64,000 nt of DNA from Nemertoderma westbladi (Eukaryota > Xenacoelomorpha > Nemertodermatida > Nemertodermatidae). The translations under genes were made by a program, and so were the position numbers. Location of the stretch: positions 59,795-123,794 of the forward strand of contig JAUCBJ010006881.1 in the NCBI GenBank assembly GCA_032718475.1, read 5' to 3'. Positions 20,501 to 30,212 of this stretch are shown piece by piece. The notes beneath the pieces were generated by a model. The model was not told the origin of the DNA and did no database searches. It saw nothing but the letters and a program-made list of their open reading frames with translations. Positions within the stretch are counted from its first letter, which is position 1; every line of letters starts with the position of its first letter.

Positions 20501-21676
20501 CTTAGCGAAATTCGAACTCGCTATTATTTTGATAAACCCCGTAGAGCTCTGAACCAAGTTCTTAGGAACTGCATACCCTGTAGGAAAGCATTCAGTAGGC
20601 CTTTAACACAGCGAGAGGCAGAATTACCTAGGGAACGAGTAAGCTTCTATGAACCACCTTTTACTAATACTGGTGTAGATTTATTTGGCCCTATTGAAGT
20701 ATATCGTGCGAGGACTATAGTCAAGAGATGGTGTGTCATCTTCGTGTGCATGACCTGGAGAGCCATCCATCTCGATATGGTGAACGATCTATCTACTAAC
20801 AGCTTCGTCTTAAGTTTACGACGACAGATCGCTCGCTTCGGGACGAGTAATACCATGAGATCGGATAAAGGAACGAACTTCATAGGTGCCAACAACGAGA
20901 TACAGGCTTACGTGAAGGACTGGAACCAAAGACAGGTGGACGACCAGCTAAGGATAACAGCGTCTAGCTGGACCTTCAACGCTGCCGACGCCCCTTGGTG
21001 GGGAGGAAGTTGGGAGAGATTAATTCGAAGTGTCAAAACCGCATTTCACTTTATAGTGCCATGCCGCGCGTATCTCACCGACGAACTTTTGCGGACGTTA
21101 ATGGAGGAAATCGCTGCCTATCTCAACGAGAGACCGCTTATGCCAGTCTCATCGAGTCCCGATTCCCTGGAAGCGCTAACACCCGCGCACTTCCTACTGA
21201 AGAAACCCGTAGCCATGCTCCCACGATCGGAGATTGCCGACGGAGACGAATACTGCCGTCGAACTTGGCAACTTATGCAGTTGCTATCCCGTCGTTTCGC
21301 TGACCATTTCGAGAAACATTATCTGCCCACGCTACAACTTCGAACTAAGTGGTTTGCGCAGCAAGAAAACGTCAGCGCCGGAGATATGGTGCTTATTGTA
21401 GATCCAGACCTCCCACGTAAACGGTGGCAGACAGGTCGTATCATCGAGACACACATTTCAGATGATGGTTTAGTACGCTCAGTAGAACTCATCGTCATGC
21501 GGCGTAACTTCAAGAAACCAGGCATCATCTTTGAGACGCAACAACTCAATCGCCCAGTTGGTCGTTTATGTTTACTGGAAAGAGACAGGGAACTCTCTGG
21601 AAACTATGGAAGGCAAGACACTCTTCCCACGACCACCTCCCTAATTCCTCAAACATCTAGGGACTCCCTAACGTGA
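17504..21676 (+). CDS. pol: Pol: protease remainder, reverse transcriptase, RNase H, integrase (BEL/Pao)
   Basis: This 1,390-codon ORF starts at ATG in an AAAATGG context. Residues from about 25 to 85 are the second half of the DUF1758-type protease (ILIG, then VGWYFTG). The reverse transcriptase carries VRVVFDGSA (Asp310), ASDIEGMF (Asp351) and the catalytic YMDD (Tyr430), within the BEL/Pao A17-type context. RNase H begins at GDASDMGIG (Asp610). The integrase has a Hx4H...CIPC zinc-binding region near 990-1030 and a D,D,E core at Asp1059 (GVDLFG), Asp1121 (SDKGTNF) and Glu1171 (GGSWERL). A DUF5641-like C-terminal domain with GDMVLIVD follows. All catalytic residues I looked for are present, so this part could be functional if translated. 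Confidence 0.95.
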   Translation: MVAIKNFATTQADLYNWDEDESIQHLEIPRFQTDYPGVQILIGQNAHEALETLEKRPAQPQPLQTYAVRTRVGWYFTGPSHRTLEERMPQEHTYQVHDWEVESSEVDELTEGTPYSSDNDDIYQLFDEENTIDLLTENQTWKSQVNLCQLIHPSEQNAYNDELNDEIERYNARTRDELAVRFFTQELVEPNSYDKALSIEEERAKQIQETTTRFLKDQGRYEIGLPFGKREPRFINNRPLAEKRIAQLYRRLTANASAKEMYQTQLKKFITKGYAERVPEGTPVTERMYYLTHHYVPKPGKPHEVRVVFDGSALYMGQSLNSELLPGPNLLQSLLGILLRLRQYSIAFASDIEGMFLQVKALDRDRDSLRFLWWPEGDLNQKPVEYWMTIQAFGIISSPSNACSVVRTTANDNRDSFSKEVIDNIKRNIYMDDNLRSLPSVEEAIAVAKGTVECLKRGGFRLTKFTSNSREFLEAIPVEDRGAKDLDLIKDDLPETKTLGLKWDTERDILFFQLKQRDNPVRTKRICLSILSTYFDPLGFISPVILIARSLVQQMWLENHSWDDPLKGELLKKWMKWEDSLPAIENFIISRAYFGHVLPTYSYQLHVFGDASDMGIGIVAYLRVETPDGIKVALVTSKALINNKLKVPRAELKAALYATAIGRNVTEQIDYTLEKTVYWTDALLVLEYLTNEVCQFSVFVTNRVAIILSRTKIDQWRHCPGTINPADIASRGATPQELIDTPDWLGGPDFLSKEEDEWPPHLTTAEIRQAKGAETVKPKTRASKSKLFKPTIDLSVLHTSGNDVSDPQSLNTNKSVVEIRDRDWKSGIPDVSQGISPMLQRAMHHYSSWNRLCKAVTYLRRCFHHHYSRTKTISDHAPLTSAQVHVIKNLPKYKISDRFLKEKISHQEYEETNKQILRLLQCYEDSEKYFLLLRNPQMRLRDRFSSTMIDGLIRVGGRLTNAPLSFDTKFPILIRNLEVQIKMIVDVHSKLYHAGRERILSEIRTRYYFDKPRRALNQVLRNCIPCRKAFSRPLTQREAELPRERVSFYEPPFTNTGVDLFGPIEVYRARTIVKRWCVIFVCMTWRAIHLDMVNDLSTNSFVLSLRRQIARFGTSNTMRSDKGTNFIGANNEIQAYVKDWNQRQVDDQLRITASSWTFNAADAPWWGGSWERLIRSVKTAFHFIVPCRAYLTDELLRTLMEEIAAYLNERPLMPVSSSPDSLEALTPAHFLLKKPVAMLPRSEIADGDEYCRRTWQLMQLLSRRFADHFEKHYLPTLQLRTKWFAQQENVSAGDMVLIVDPDLPRKRWQTGRIIETHISDDGLVRSVELIVMRRNFKKPGIIFETQQLNRPVGRLCLLERDRELSGNYGRQDTLPTTTSLIPQTSRDSLT

Positions 21677-23295
21677 TACGTCTGGAGTGGGTGTATGACT
21701 ATATTGTTTCATCTATTTTATTATATTTTTATATGCGAACTTTATTATGTACTTTATTATAATCGTTTTTATTCAATTTTATTTAGTAGAATGTTATTTT
21801 AGTATTATTTAGTAGATTAGTGCAATATATTAGTGTTTATTACGTACGTAATTACTTATAATATATATTTAGTGCGACGGCGAGAAATAATTTTTTCTCT
21901 TTCCTTACTGTACGTATCATATTATAAATACGTGACTACAGTAAGATGAAATGTCCGTACTTCTTAAAGTACAATAAAGCCACTACTATATTCAAGTATT
22001 ATTGGTAGGCAGAGTATTAGGAATGCAAAGTTCAGATCCTCGTGTCTCGGCTAAGCCAAGCTCTGGGTAGACCTTGGAAACGACTTGCCTCTTCACACTG
22101 ACATTGCTTCGTGCGATATTGCTCTTCTACCTTATATATAATAATACATATAGTAGCGTGATGTCCCTATAACAGTAGCGTAAAACGCAAATAAATCTGT
22201 TAACCTTTTGACCATCTGTAATTCTAGTCGATTAAGATATCGCGGCACCCACCGATATACTTGAAAGACAAATTCTAGAATCAGTGGTTAACGTCCCCAG
22301 ACAAGTTCTGGAATAAATCGGTGCCCATCTTAAATATTAATTTAATATTTATTAAAATCTGTAAAATTCAGATCCTTTAAAATTTCTAGTCAATTAAGAT
22401 ATCGCAGCACTTACCGATACTCTTAAAAGACAATTTTATAGAATTAAAGATCCTATGTCCCCAGACCTGCTCTGGAATCAAATTGTGTCAATTTTAACAT
22501 CAAATAATAAAATTCACGGGAATAAATTTAAATTCATATTTTAAATGAATTTCATAAATTGTCATTTTGTACAATTTATAACATTCCCAAAATTCCATTA
22601 ATTAATAGATCATGGGAGCGGAGATTCATCCTATTGAGTGTATTAGAGTGCGAGAATCTCCAACATATAGTCAATAGCCGATAAAATTAACAAAATCATG
22701 CATAAAGAGGATATTGACAATTAAAGAATTATTATTAAATAGCATCCCAGATCTGTATGCATGAGAATTACCCTAATTCTACCGCTAGCATTCCATAATG
22801 TCACCATAGCAACACCCACGCTAGAATTAGAAGCAAGTTAAAAGAACAATAGAAAGCTTGTCCCATTGCATAGCATAGAGAACATAGCACACTGTTAGTA
22901 TCCAAGGATACACAGTAATAAAGTGACATTCTGGAAGGCACTGACTAACGGACAAATGGCCTGTGTGTGTGCAGTTGTTGACAGTTGTGTGGAATTTGTG
23001 CGTTTATAGGTGAATGTTACTGCTAAAGTATGTTTACAGTAGCTAGTCGCAATTGTAAAAATAGCCCAACTCTCCTATAGAAAGAACCTAAGTGGATCCA
23101 AGCCTTTGGGACGGACAGTGGAGTGACTTGTGCCGGTTATCGTTGTCGTGCTGTTGCTACATGTTGGCGTAAACACCGCGACGACGGTACATCGGCGCTG
23201 AGAATCCCACTGTCCGGGGGCAAAGAAAAGTAGGCAGCGACGCCCGCTCGCCTAAATACAAACTTATTTGATATTAATAAACTCAGATAGCAGAT
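21677..23295 (+). other. Spacer between pol and the third ORF
   Basis: About 1.6 kb without a credible ORF. It contains the paired hairpin repeats at 22.2-22.5 kb. Just before the third ORF it has a pyrimidine-poor TTAATAAACTCAG/AT sequence that could serve as a weak splice acceptor. Confidence 0.6.
22205..22495 (+). repeat. Twin structured repeats upstream of the third ORF
   Basis: Two related units of about 115 bp start near 22210 (TCTAGTCGATTAAGATATCGC) and 22387. Each contains a short stem-loop, CCAGACAAGTTCTGG in the first and CCAGACCTGCTCTGG in the second. The loop sequence changes but the CCAGA/TCTGG stem is kept. This looks like a duplicated RNA structure. Confidence 0.55.
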
Positions 23296-26200
23296 ATGAC
23301 GGAGTTAATAGAAGATGATCTTGGTATTAGGGAGCGATATACTCTACCTTTGCAAGCATTTGTGGATAGCTTAATACGCGGTGAAGCCGATCCAACCATT
23401 ACGGAGGACGATGGTCGTTATATCGAACCGCCGATGTCCCAAGAGCAACTTGCGCGTGAATTGGACTATCGAAAATTCACCACTCGCTATACGAATCGTA
23501 ATGGTACGTATATGGACTTCCTAACGACCGGCCATCCTATCGACTTACATGATACGGACGATGTAGATACAGAAAGGGAAATGGTTCTATTTAAATATCA
23601 TACCCAGCAGAGTCGTAACGATAAACCGAGAATAGATCACGAAAATTCTATTCGTAATAGACTAGAAAGAGAAAACATTGAAGAACCGGATAAACGCATC
23701 GACTTCAACGAATACTTAGAGTTTTTGAGAGAAACCTATCTCAACGTCGCTAGTCAGCAGAACTTAGAGACTCGATATCCTCAAGGTATCCATCACGACC
23801 CTGTAGTCGAACTCAAACGGCTCTATTTCACTATGATGTATCTTACCGCCGATCGTCCACTACCTGTTATCCCGGATAGTTTTGAACAAATGGAAGAATA
23901 CTGCAAAACTGGAGAACGAACACCCGCGTTTCCTCTACAGGACGTACGTCTTTGGTATTATTGTGACGAATGTCCTAGACCTAACCAACAAACTGAAAGA
24001 CATAAACATCCGCAGAGACGTTGCGCTAAACATAGTTTTACGCGTTACACTTACGGGAGTTTCGAGCGAAACCTGTTCGACATACCACCCACGATCGCTC
24101 GTCTTAAACGATCACTGAATAAACCCATGATCAGAGTTCCGGAATACTCGGTCAGGCCTCCTCATTCCCTAGTGAGACCTCAAACTCTTGATCCTAACAG
24201 TATCACTGATCCTCCCGAACTATATTCCCTGTTCAAAGACTTAGTGTTACCCGAACAACTAATCGGTGGTGCTCCGGTAGTGGGTTCGTTAGACATCCGC
24301 CCATCCTACTTAGCCGGATTGGGACGCGGGCAGCTAATATCGCCCTTTGATCCTTACAATCGTCCAGGATTAAACCCAATACAACCCGCCACGGAAGTCG
24401 AGGAGAGTGTTATAAGAAACGCTTTAGACGCCATTCGACAGAAAATCGGAAAGGGAACACAATATTGTTTAGAGAAACGTAAATTACAACAACAAGTCCA
24501 ATCGGTGAAGGAGTTAGCCTTGCCACAATTCGATAGAGAAATCCAAAACCTCGAGGAAGACATCGAGCTTGGACGCACGTATTCTCTACAAGAATTTTTA
24601 GATGAACGCTTACAGAGACAAGCAGAAGAAAATCTAATCGAAGAGAAACACACGAAACTGGAAGAAAGAGAAGAAGCCGCTTTAGCCCAACCTGAAGCTC
24701 AAATCCTCATGACGGACCTCTACTCTAAAACCGTTCGTCATCCCTCTATGATTCCACATTTCGGAGACAAGCTCTTCGCGACGATACAACCTCAACCGGT
24801 TGATATCAGTACAGGATCGCAAAACCTTATCGCTGACGCCCCTATGTTACAGCGTCCGCCGATCGAGGCCGCTCGTGTTGACGGTATACTCGTTGAACCT
24901 CCGGACAATCGAGCGGATCTTGTCCGTCGTATGGTACACGATGTCAACATACGCGCTAGACCTTTACAGAACTCGTTTTACGGGATTAAAGACCACCCTT
25001 ATTACGTTAATCTGACTCAATATTATATGGTAAAACCAGAAGACCCGACACATGATTTAAAGTTTCTACCACTAATAAATCCTCTAGACATTGTCGAACT
25101 CGAACAATTGCAGAAACATCTGGATCAGTTTGTAAAGGTAAACTCATTTAGAAAACCATATAACATTTCTCGAATCGAGAAAGATATAGAACCTCCTTAT
25201 AACCTCGATGGATTTATTAAAACTCGATTAGTCCATTGGAATCTAGATGTATTATTTGAAGAAGAGAAAATACAAAGATTTGGAAATGTGGAGACGTATA
25301 CCACTCGGCATATGAAGTATAGTGACCTCCCTGACGCTAACCAATGCGCCACCTTGTGGCATCCAGTAGGGATGACCCTAGAGAACGCCACCAAGGAGTG
25401 GAATGAAACTCTTAATGTTATTGAGATGTATGGAGTTGTCACCTACGATAATGAAGGTAGCGTTCCGGTCGGAGAGCTAGGAACTACGCGCATGATCCAC
25501 ATCCGCGGATTAGCTGGTTCTACCCACGTGTTTACTCGAGCGTGTTCCGACTTGATTGATTATTCTTTTGAAACTCTCACCGAAACACAAAAGAATCTCC
25601 GACATGGACAATTCGAACTCGCGCAGCGTTACGTCATTGACACCGAACGCAAACCGGCCATGGGCATCGATGGATCGATGTTACCCCAGCCCGTACTCGA
25701 GATGTTGTTCAACGAAAGAATCCTTAAAATCGGCTCAGCTGTTTATGGAGATCTCCAAAACGACTTTCGAAATATGGAGGACATTCCATACCCTTTCGTT
25801 GATACTCAGCTGATTGCTCCCTGGGCAGAAGGTCGAGGTTTCTTCCGCACCATGTATGCTAATACGTCTAGCAACATTACCAAGGTGCAACGAACTTCCA
25901 TCGGACATCTTGCCTTTCAGGAATACGGATGGAATTTCAAAGTCGGAAATCCCATTAACTATCAACAGGTATACGGAGACCATTATTCTCGATTATACTT
26001 TGATGGACCATTGACCGCACCTGGCGCCGTGTATAGCTTCATGAGTGTTCCGCTCCGTCCCTCCTTAGCTATATACACGATCTTTGAAAACACCGCACTT
26101 GCCGGTTGGCTAGCCGATGTGTGCAGTCGTACTATACGCGCCCATCCATTAATACTTGGGACCAAACTCGCGAAACTAGATGAACATAATAAATTCATCC

Positions 26201-27549
26201 GTTTCGAATGTTTCCGGAGATTTTTAACCCCGTTTCGCAACGTGGATAGCCAATTTAAAGACTGCGCTTTGACCAAACTCAGCCTAAGAAACTCAGCTGC
26301 AGAGAAGTTGGATAGCGCTGGATTCGCCATTTTCCAAGAGATTTGTATATCGAACTTGCACTCCTCAGTTATACAAAGACCTCGAATCCCCACAGGTTAT
26401 TCTGTCGTGGAAATTCAGACGATAGGTCCACCTGAAGAGACAGACACGCCCACTTCAGCTATGCACTTGGAAGACGAACCAATATGTCTAGAATCTGAAG
26501 AGATTCAGCCTATCGCGCCCCGGACCAGCGACAACGATTACATCATAGAATGGTATCAAGGCCCACAGTGTCTCACTGCGTACGATTATCGACATGCCAA
26601 CTATGTTTCTAGGCAACATTGTCGGTTATGCGCATCGAGAGACCACGATACGCCCCTGGACACCAACGTCCGCTGTTCCTATTTCCGACTACAACCGACT
26701 ATGGAAATTTATTGCGCATATTGCAGACTCAATAACTTACATATCTTTGCAGTTTGCCCTCAATTTATGACTCAATGTCACCATTGTCAACTAAAGGGAC
26801 ATGCTAGTTTCGACTGCCCTTTTAATCACGATTTGGAAAGCGTAGATGAAATGATCACACTGCGTTACATCAGAGCTTGGGAAGCGAACGCTGATTTACA
26901 TTGTGATTCGCGCCATCGCTATTATCCCGGACGCGCTTACGAAGGAGTTTATGCGTTCCATCCTTATCTATTCGCTTCGGTTGAACAGAAATCACGCATA
27001 TCAAGTTACGAGCTACTGAAGCGCGTCGGAGAATGTATTTCAACCAAATTCGTACGCAAATTTCTCAGGAGTGTTAATCCTAGCGACCTTCATTCCTATA
27101 ACTTAATCAATTATATCCGTCAGGATCCGGACTATGGAGACTTGTTTGTTAACTCACATCCCGAGTTGCAGGAAGTACATCGAAGGCCTTACGAATACCG
27201 AGCCCGCGAACGCGAGTTGGAAAGGACCATTAAACCCCGGAAGTTTCTAACTGCCTATGGTCCACCCACGGCCCTCGTTCAGACCACTCGTAAAGGACCC
27301 GTAAGAGCGGCTGTCTTGAAACGAGCTCTCAAAGCCGTTAGACCCCTCTCACCTGACGTTGATGTCAATCAACCCGGTACTTCGACTGGCGGATACACCG
27401 ACCATAATCCTACACCCTCTGATGCAATCATATTGCACCCTTCACCCAGGAGTTATAGCCCTCCTTGTAAAGTGGCTCGCCCCAAAGAGAAAAGGACTCT
27501 TGCTAGCTTTAAAAAACTGCGTAAACGCCGTCCGCGCAAGAAAGACTAA
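23296..27549 (+). CDS. Unknown third ORF of the BEL/Pao element (1,417 aa, Cys/His knuckles)
   Basis: This intact ORF runs from ATG 23296 to TAA 27547 and is longer than pol. I do not recognise the family. A possible zinc site lies at residues 223-246 (CDEC ... CAKH). A charged helical, probably coiled-coil region lies at about 376-470. Three Cys/His clusters lie at about 1109 (CRLCASRDH), 1140 (CAYCRLNNLHIFAVC) and 1161-1174 (CHHCQLKGHASFDC, an exact C-x2-C-x4-H-x4-C zinc knuckle). The last 18 residues are strongly basic (KKLRKRRPRKKD), suggesting nucleic-acid binding or nuclear import. There is no signal peptide, transmembrane segment or furin-like site, so it does not look like an envelope protein. 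It could be a second Gag-like or RNA-binding protein, presumably made from a spliced or internally initiated RNA. That role is inference. Confidence 0.85.
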   Translation: MTELIEDDLGIRERYTLPLQAFVDSLIRGEADPTITEDDGRYIEPPMSQEQLARELDYRKFTTRYTNRNGTYMDFLTTGHPIDLHDTDDVDTEREMVLFKYHTQQSRNDKPRIDHENSIRNRLERENIEEPDKRIDFNEYLEFLRETYLNVASQQNLETRYPQGIHHDPVVELKRLYFTMMYLTADRPLPVIPDSFEQMEEYCKTGERTPAFPLQDVRLWYYCDECPRPNQQTERHKHPQRRCAKHSFTRYTYGSFERNLFDIPPTIARLKRSLNKPMIRVPEYSVRPPHSLVRPQTLDPNSITDPPELYSLFKDLVLPEQLIGGAPVVGSLDIRPSYLAGLGRGQLISPFDPYNRPGLNPIQPATEVEESVIRNALDAIRQKIGKGTQYCLEKRKLQQQVQSVKELALPQFDREIQNLEEDIELGRTYSLQEFLDERLQRQAEENLIEEKHTKLEEREEAALAQPEAQILMTDLYSKTVRHPSMIPHFGDKLFATIQPQPVDISTGSQNLIADAPMLQRPPIEAARVDGILVEPPDNRADLVRRMVHDVNIRARPLQNSFYGIKDHPYYVNLTQYYMVKPEDPTHDLKFLPLINPLDIVELEQLQKHLDQFVKVNSFRKPYNISRIEKDIEPPYNLDGFIKTRLVHWNLDVLFEEEKIQRFGNVETYTTRHMKYSDLPDANQCATLWHPVGMTLENATKEWNETLNVIEMYGVVTYDNEGSVPVGELGTTRMIHIRGLAGSTHVFTRACSDLIDYSFETLTETQKNLRHGQFELAQRYVIDTERKPAMGIDGSMLPQPVLEMLFNERILKIGSAVYGDLQNDFRNMEDIPYPFVDTQLIAPWAEGRGFFRTMYANTSSNITKVQRTSIGHLAFQEYGWNFKVGNPINYQQVYGDHYSRLYFDGPLTAPGAVYSFMSVPLRPSLAIYTIFENTALAGWLADVCSRTIRAHPLILGTKLAKLDEHNKFIRFECFRRFLTPFRNVDSQFKDCALTKLSLRNSAAEKLDSAGFAIFQEICISNLHSSVIQRPRIPTGYSVVEIQTIGPPEETDTPTSAMHLEDEPICLESEEIQPIAPRTSDNDYIIEWYQGPQCLTAYDYRHANYVSRQHCRLCASRDHDTPLDTNVRCSYFRLQPTMEIYCAYCRLNNLHIFAVCPQFMTQCHHCQLKGHASFDCPFNHDLESVDEMITLRYIRAWEANADLHCDSRHRYYPGRAYEGVYAFHPYLFASVEQKSRISSYELLKRVGECISTKFVRKFLRSVNPSDLHSYNLINYIRQDPDYGDLFVNSHPELQEVHRRPYEYRARERELERTIKPRKFLTAYGPPTALVQTTRKGPVRAAVLKRALKAVRPLSPDVDVNQPGTSTGGYTDHNPTPSDAIILHPSPRSYSPPCKVARPKEKRTLASFKKLRKRRPRKKD

Positions 27550-27619
27550 CTGTTTAGAGTATTTACGTATATTAGAAACTGTGATTTTGTATATTTTATA
27601 GACTCAAATCCCATTTTCT

Positions 27620-27627
27620 GGGAGCGG
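27620..27627 (+). promoter_or_regulatory. Short polypurine tract before the 3' LTR
   Basis: GGGAGCGG lies immediately before the 3' LTR. It is nearly all purine and correctly placed to prime plus-strand synthesis. Confidence 0.5.
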
Positions 27628-28909
27628 TGTAAAAGCTTCTGTGGGATATAACTGGCCCCTTTGCTTCGCAATCCAGTTTCCCCCCAGGCGCTGGAATACT
27701 CTAAAAAGGTTCTCTAACTGTATAAATATTCCCCTCGCCCTCAAGGTACCGTTACAGGTGTTTTAACGGACATAAAAGTCATTCTGCTATATACGTGTTT
27801 TAGCGGACATGGTAAGACAAAAAACCTGCAATGCGACAAATACCTTTCATAGCTTAGCCGTGATGATTAATATTACGACATCTAACAGCTGGTTGCTGAC
27901 ATGGAAACAGCCATTGAACGCATGGTTCTTTGTTTGGCTTGAACCAATCAGAGCGATTTTTCCTGTCGACGTGTAGCTTTTCGGTCGATCATAGGGAGAG
28001 TGTTCAGTCTTACTGTTTTTTCTTGATACTTTGTTGTTATTGCTGTCTAGGCCAGGAACAACGGCTCTAGAGTCAATTCGTTTCATACTTTTATAAGAAA
28101 CATTAGTAGGCTTAAATTATAGAGCGTATGACTGTTATGAATACACAGTCTATATCATAACACATCATATATCAATTTATATCAACTTGTTTCTATTCTT
28201 GTATTATCGGTTCAATATACATTATTATACTGCTGTTTACTATTGTTTGGTGGAACATTATTTGGAGAACATATATAAAGAACCCAAATTTCCCAATTTT
28301 CTTGATACACTACAGGTTAGAGAGACGGGTTATATATAGCGATTGCGACTTATATTGTTGTGGTTTGTAGTGAATTTAATGCTATTTAATAAGCACTACA
28401 TTGGTCCGTTGCTATTCCCTTTATATATGATAAAATTCATTGACGGTCGGCAAATTAGTGAGCAGTATTGTGTGTTACCGGTATTGTGCATGATTGTGAT
28501 TGATAACTAAGCATTTCCTAAAGAATGCGCCTCATACGTGAATCTTAAGCCTTACCGACTTACCGTTGTGATTAGTATAAGTCATATCTCTGTTTACTTA
28601 GATAGAGCGCCACGTCCTAAAGGAACTGTTAATATTTCCCGAAAGTAAATAATATTAGTCAGAAATTAATTATTAACGATCAATCGAATAATACAATACA
28701 GTAAGCTTCACTGCAATAATAATTTAAGCCGACAGAATCCAGTCTCCCGGGATTATCCAGCGGGTGAATGGACGCGCACTAGGCTGGCTTCTGCTAATGT
28801 TGTGTTTATTGGTATAAAATATTTGTCTTCTTCTAAAGTATATTTATAAACCAAAAGACATATAAATTTTGGCAGGTTAAACTGCTAAAGGTCTTCAAAA
28901 GCGCGTACA
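27628..28909 (+). repeat. 3' LTR
   Basis: It spans 1,282 bp and is almost identical to the 5' LTR. The two differences I saw are ATGATTAATATT against ATGATTCATATT, and GTCGACGTG against GTCGATGTG. Confidence 0.95.
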
Positions 28910-28914
28910 CCGTG
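28910..28914 (+). other. 5-bp target duplication, right copy (CCGTG)
   Basis: It matches 10128-10132. The flank continues TTCTATTATTGA, which resembles a monomer of the minisatellite at 29.95-30.21 kb. Confidence 0.9.
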
Positions 28915-29229
28915 TTCTATTATTGATAAAGTTTAAGTTTATATATTTTATTCAATAAAACTCATAGTTAAATTAACACATGAGGCAGTCTATGTTTATA
29001 TTTGTAAAAATATATTTAGGCAAAATATTATCTTTGGGCAGATAATAATGGGATACTAGCTTTTTGTCTCAATTCTGTACCTGTTGTGTTCGTTATTTTT
29101 TGTCAAATATTAAGCGAAATGCATAATTTTGTACCTTTTCAAGTTTATACAGTATGTCCTTGTAACTAATTTTTGTTATTCATTTATAGTCTATAAATAA
29201 CAGCAATAAATTTTGATTGGCTAACGGGT

Positions 29230-29945
29230 ATTGTACTGTAGCTCCAGTTAACATTTAATTCAAATTTCACATTTAATTCTAATGAAGATTTATTAGAATC
29301 TCTTCATTTGATTCAGCAGTTTTGAGGAATCCCATCTCGTATAATCTATACGATAATTTTTCCCTGTTTATGGGAATTGAAGGAAGGCCTTGCTAAGATC
29401 CAAGAATGCAACAGCTACAGTACGTATCCCCCCTTATTTAACTTTTCTCTCCAGAATTCAGTCAAGTATGTTACGGCATCTACTGTAGAGTATCCTTTAC
29501 GGAAACCAAACTGTTTTTTTTGAAGATTTATGAAGTTGTGCATCTAAATGAGAATTGTGATTTATTGTTATTACGACTAATACAACTATAGATGCGTTTA
29601 CCTGTGCTATTTGTTGCGATATTGATATCCCACCATAAAATTTCACAATATTAATGTAAACTCATTTAATACGTCCGCCATCTGTTTAATACCTCCGCCA
29701 TCTGTTTACTGTCAGTAATATTTTCCCTAAGTGTTTTAAACTACAAATTAAATTTAGTTTTCCTTTTATATGTAAGATGTGATTTATCAGTTTCCATCCT
29801 TTATTATTGTAGTCCGTTGCTTGTTTAAATTTTTGCCTTATATCAGAATTTTTTAATTTGCTATTTAGATTGTTGTATTACATTATATAATTTATAATCT
29901 GCATCTAATTTAGTTTTTCTCCAATTTAATTTAAAAACATACTTA
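29230..29945 (-). pseudogene. Decayed LINE ORF2 fragment (reverse transcriptase)
   Basis: Reading the minus strand in shifting frames gives a helix-rich linker (NSKLKNSDIRQKFKQ, about 29840). It is followed by typical LINE reverse transcriptase motifs: QFGFRKGYSTVDAVTYL (about 29460-29510) and AFLDLSKAF (about 29385-29410). Stops and frameshifts are frequent. The style is CR1/Jockey-like, but the clade cannot be fixed. Confidence 0.65.
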
Positions 29946-30212
29946 CAGTGTTCTGTCCCTATTGTTGAGAACATACTTACCGTATTCTGTACATATTATT
30001 GGGAACATACTTACCGTGTTCTGGTCTATTATTGAGAACATACTTACCGTGTTCTGCACCTATTGTTGAGAACATAATTACCATGTTCAGCGCCTATTGT
30101 TGAGAACATACTTACCGTATTCTGCACATATTATTGAGAACATATTTACCGTGTTCTGGTCTATTATTGAGAACATATTTACCGTGTTCTGTGCCTATTA
30201 TTGAGAAATGAG
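29945..30212 (+). repeat. Minisatellite of ~38-bp units
   Basis: About seven units of GAGAACATACTTACCGTGTT plus CTG...CTATTATT repeat in tandem with point changes and small length changes. Confidence 0.85.

Larger units (their letters stand above)
10133..28909 (+). mobile_element. Full-length 18.8-kb BEL/Pao LTR retrotransposon
   Basis: Two directly repeated 1,282-bp LTRs beginning TGT and ending ACA flank an internal region of 16.2 kb. They are bordered by a CCGTG duplication. Internal order: a long non-coding leader, gag with a protease start, pol with RT, RNase H and integrase, a spacer, an extra large ORF, a short purine tract and the 3' LTR. Pol architecture and motifs identify BEL/Pao. 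I noticed only two LTR differences (near 10373 and 10474), so insertion is recent. The length is far above the 5-10 kb usual for this group. The gag 5' end carries a frame discontinuity, and two in-frame TAG codons interrupt the protease, so autonomy is uncertain. Confidence 0.95.

Noticed and set aside
23296-27549. Third ORF as an envelope protein
   Set aside because: No signal peptide, no membrane-spanning stretch and no cleavage site visible; instead Cys/His knuckles and a basic tail.
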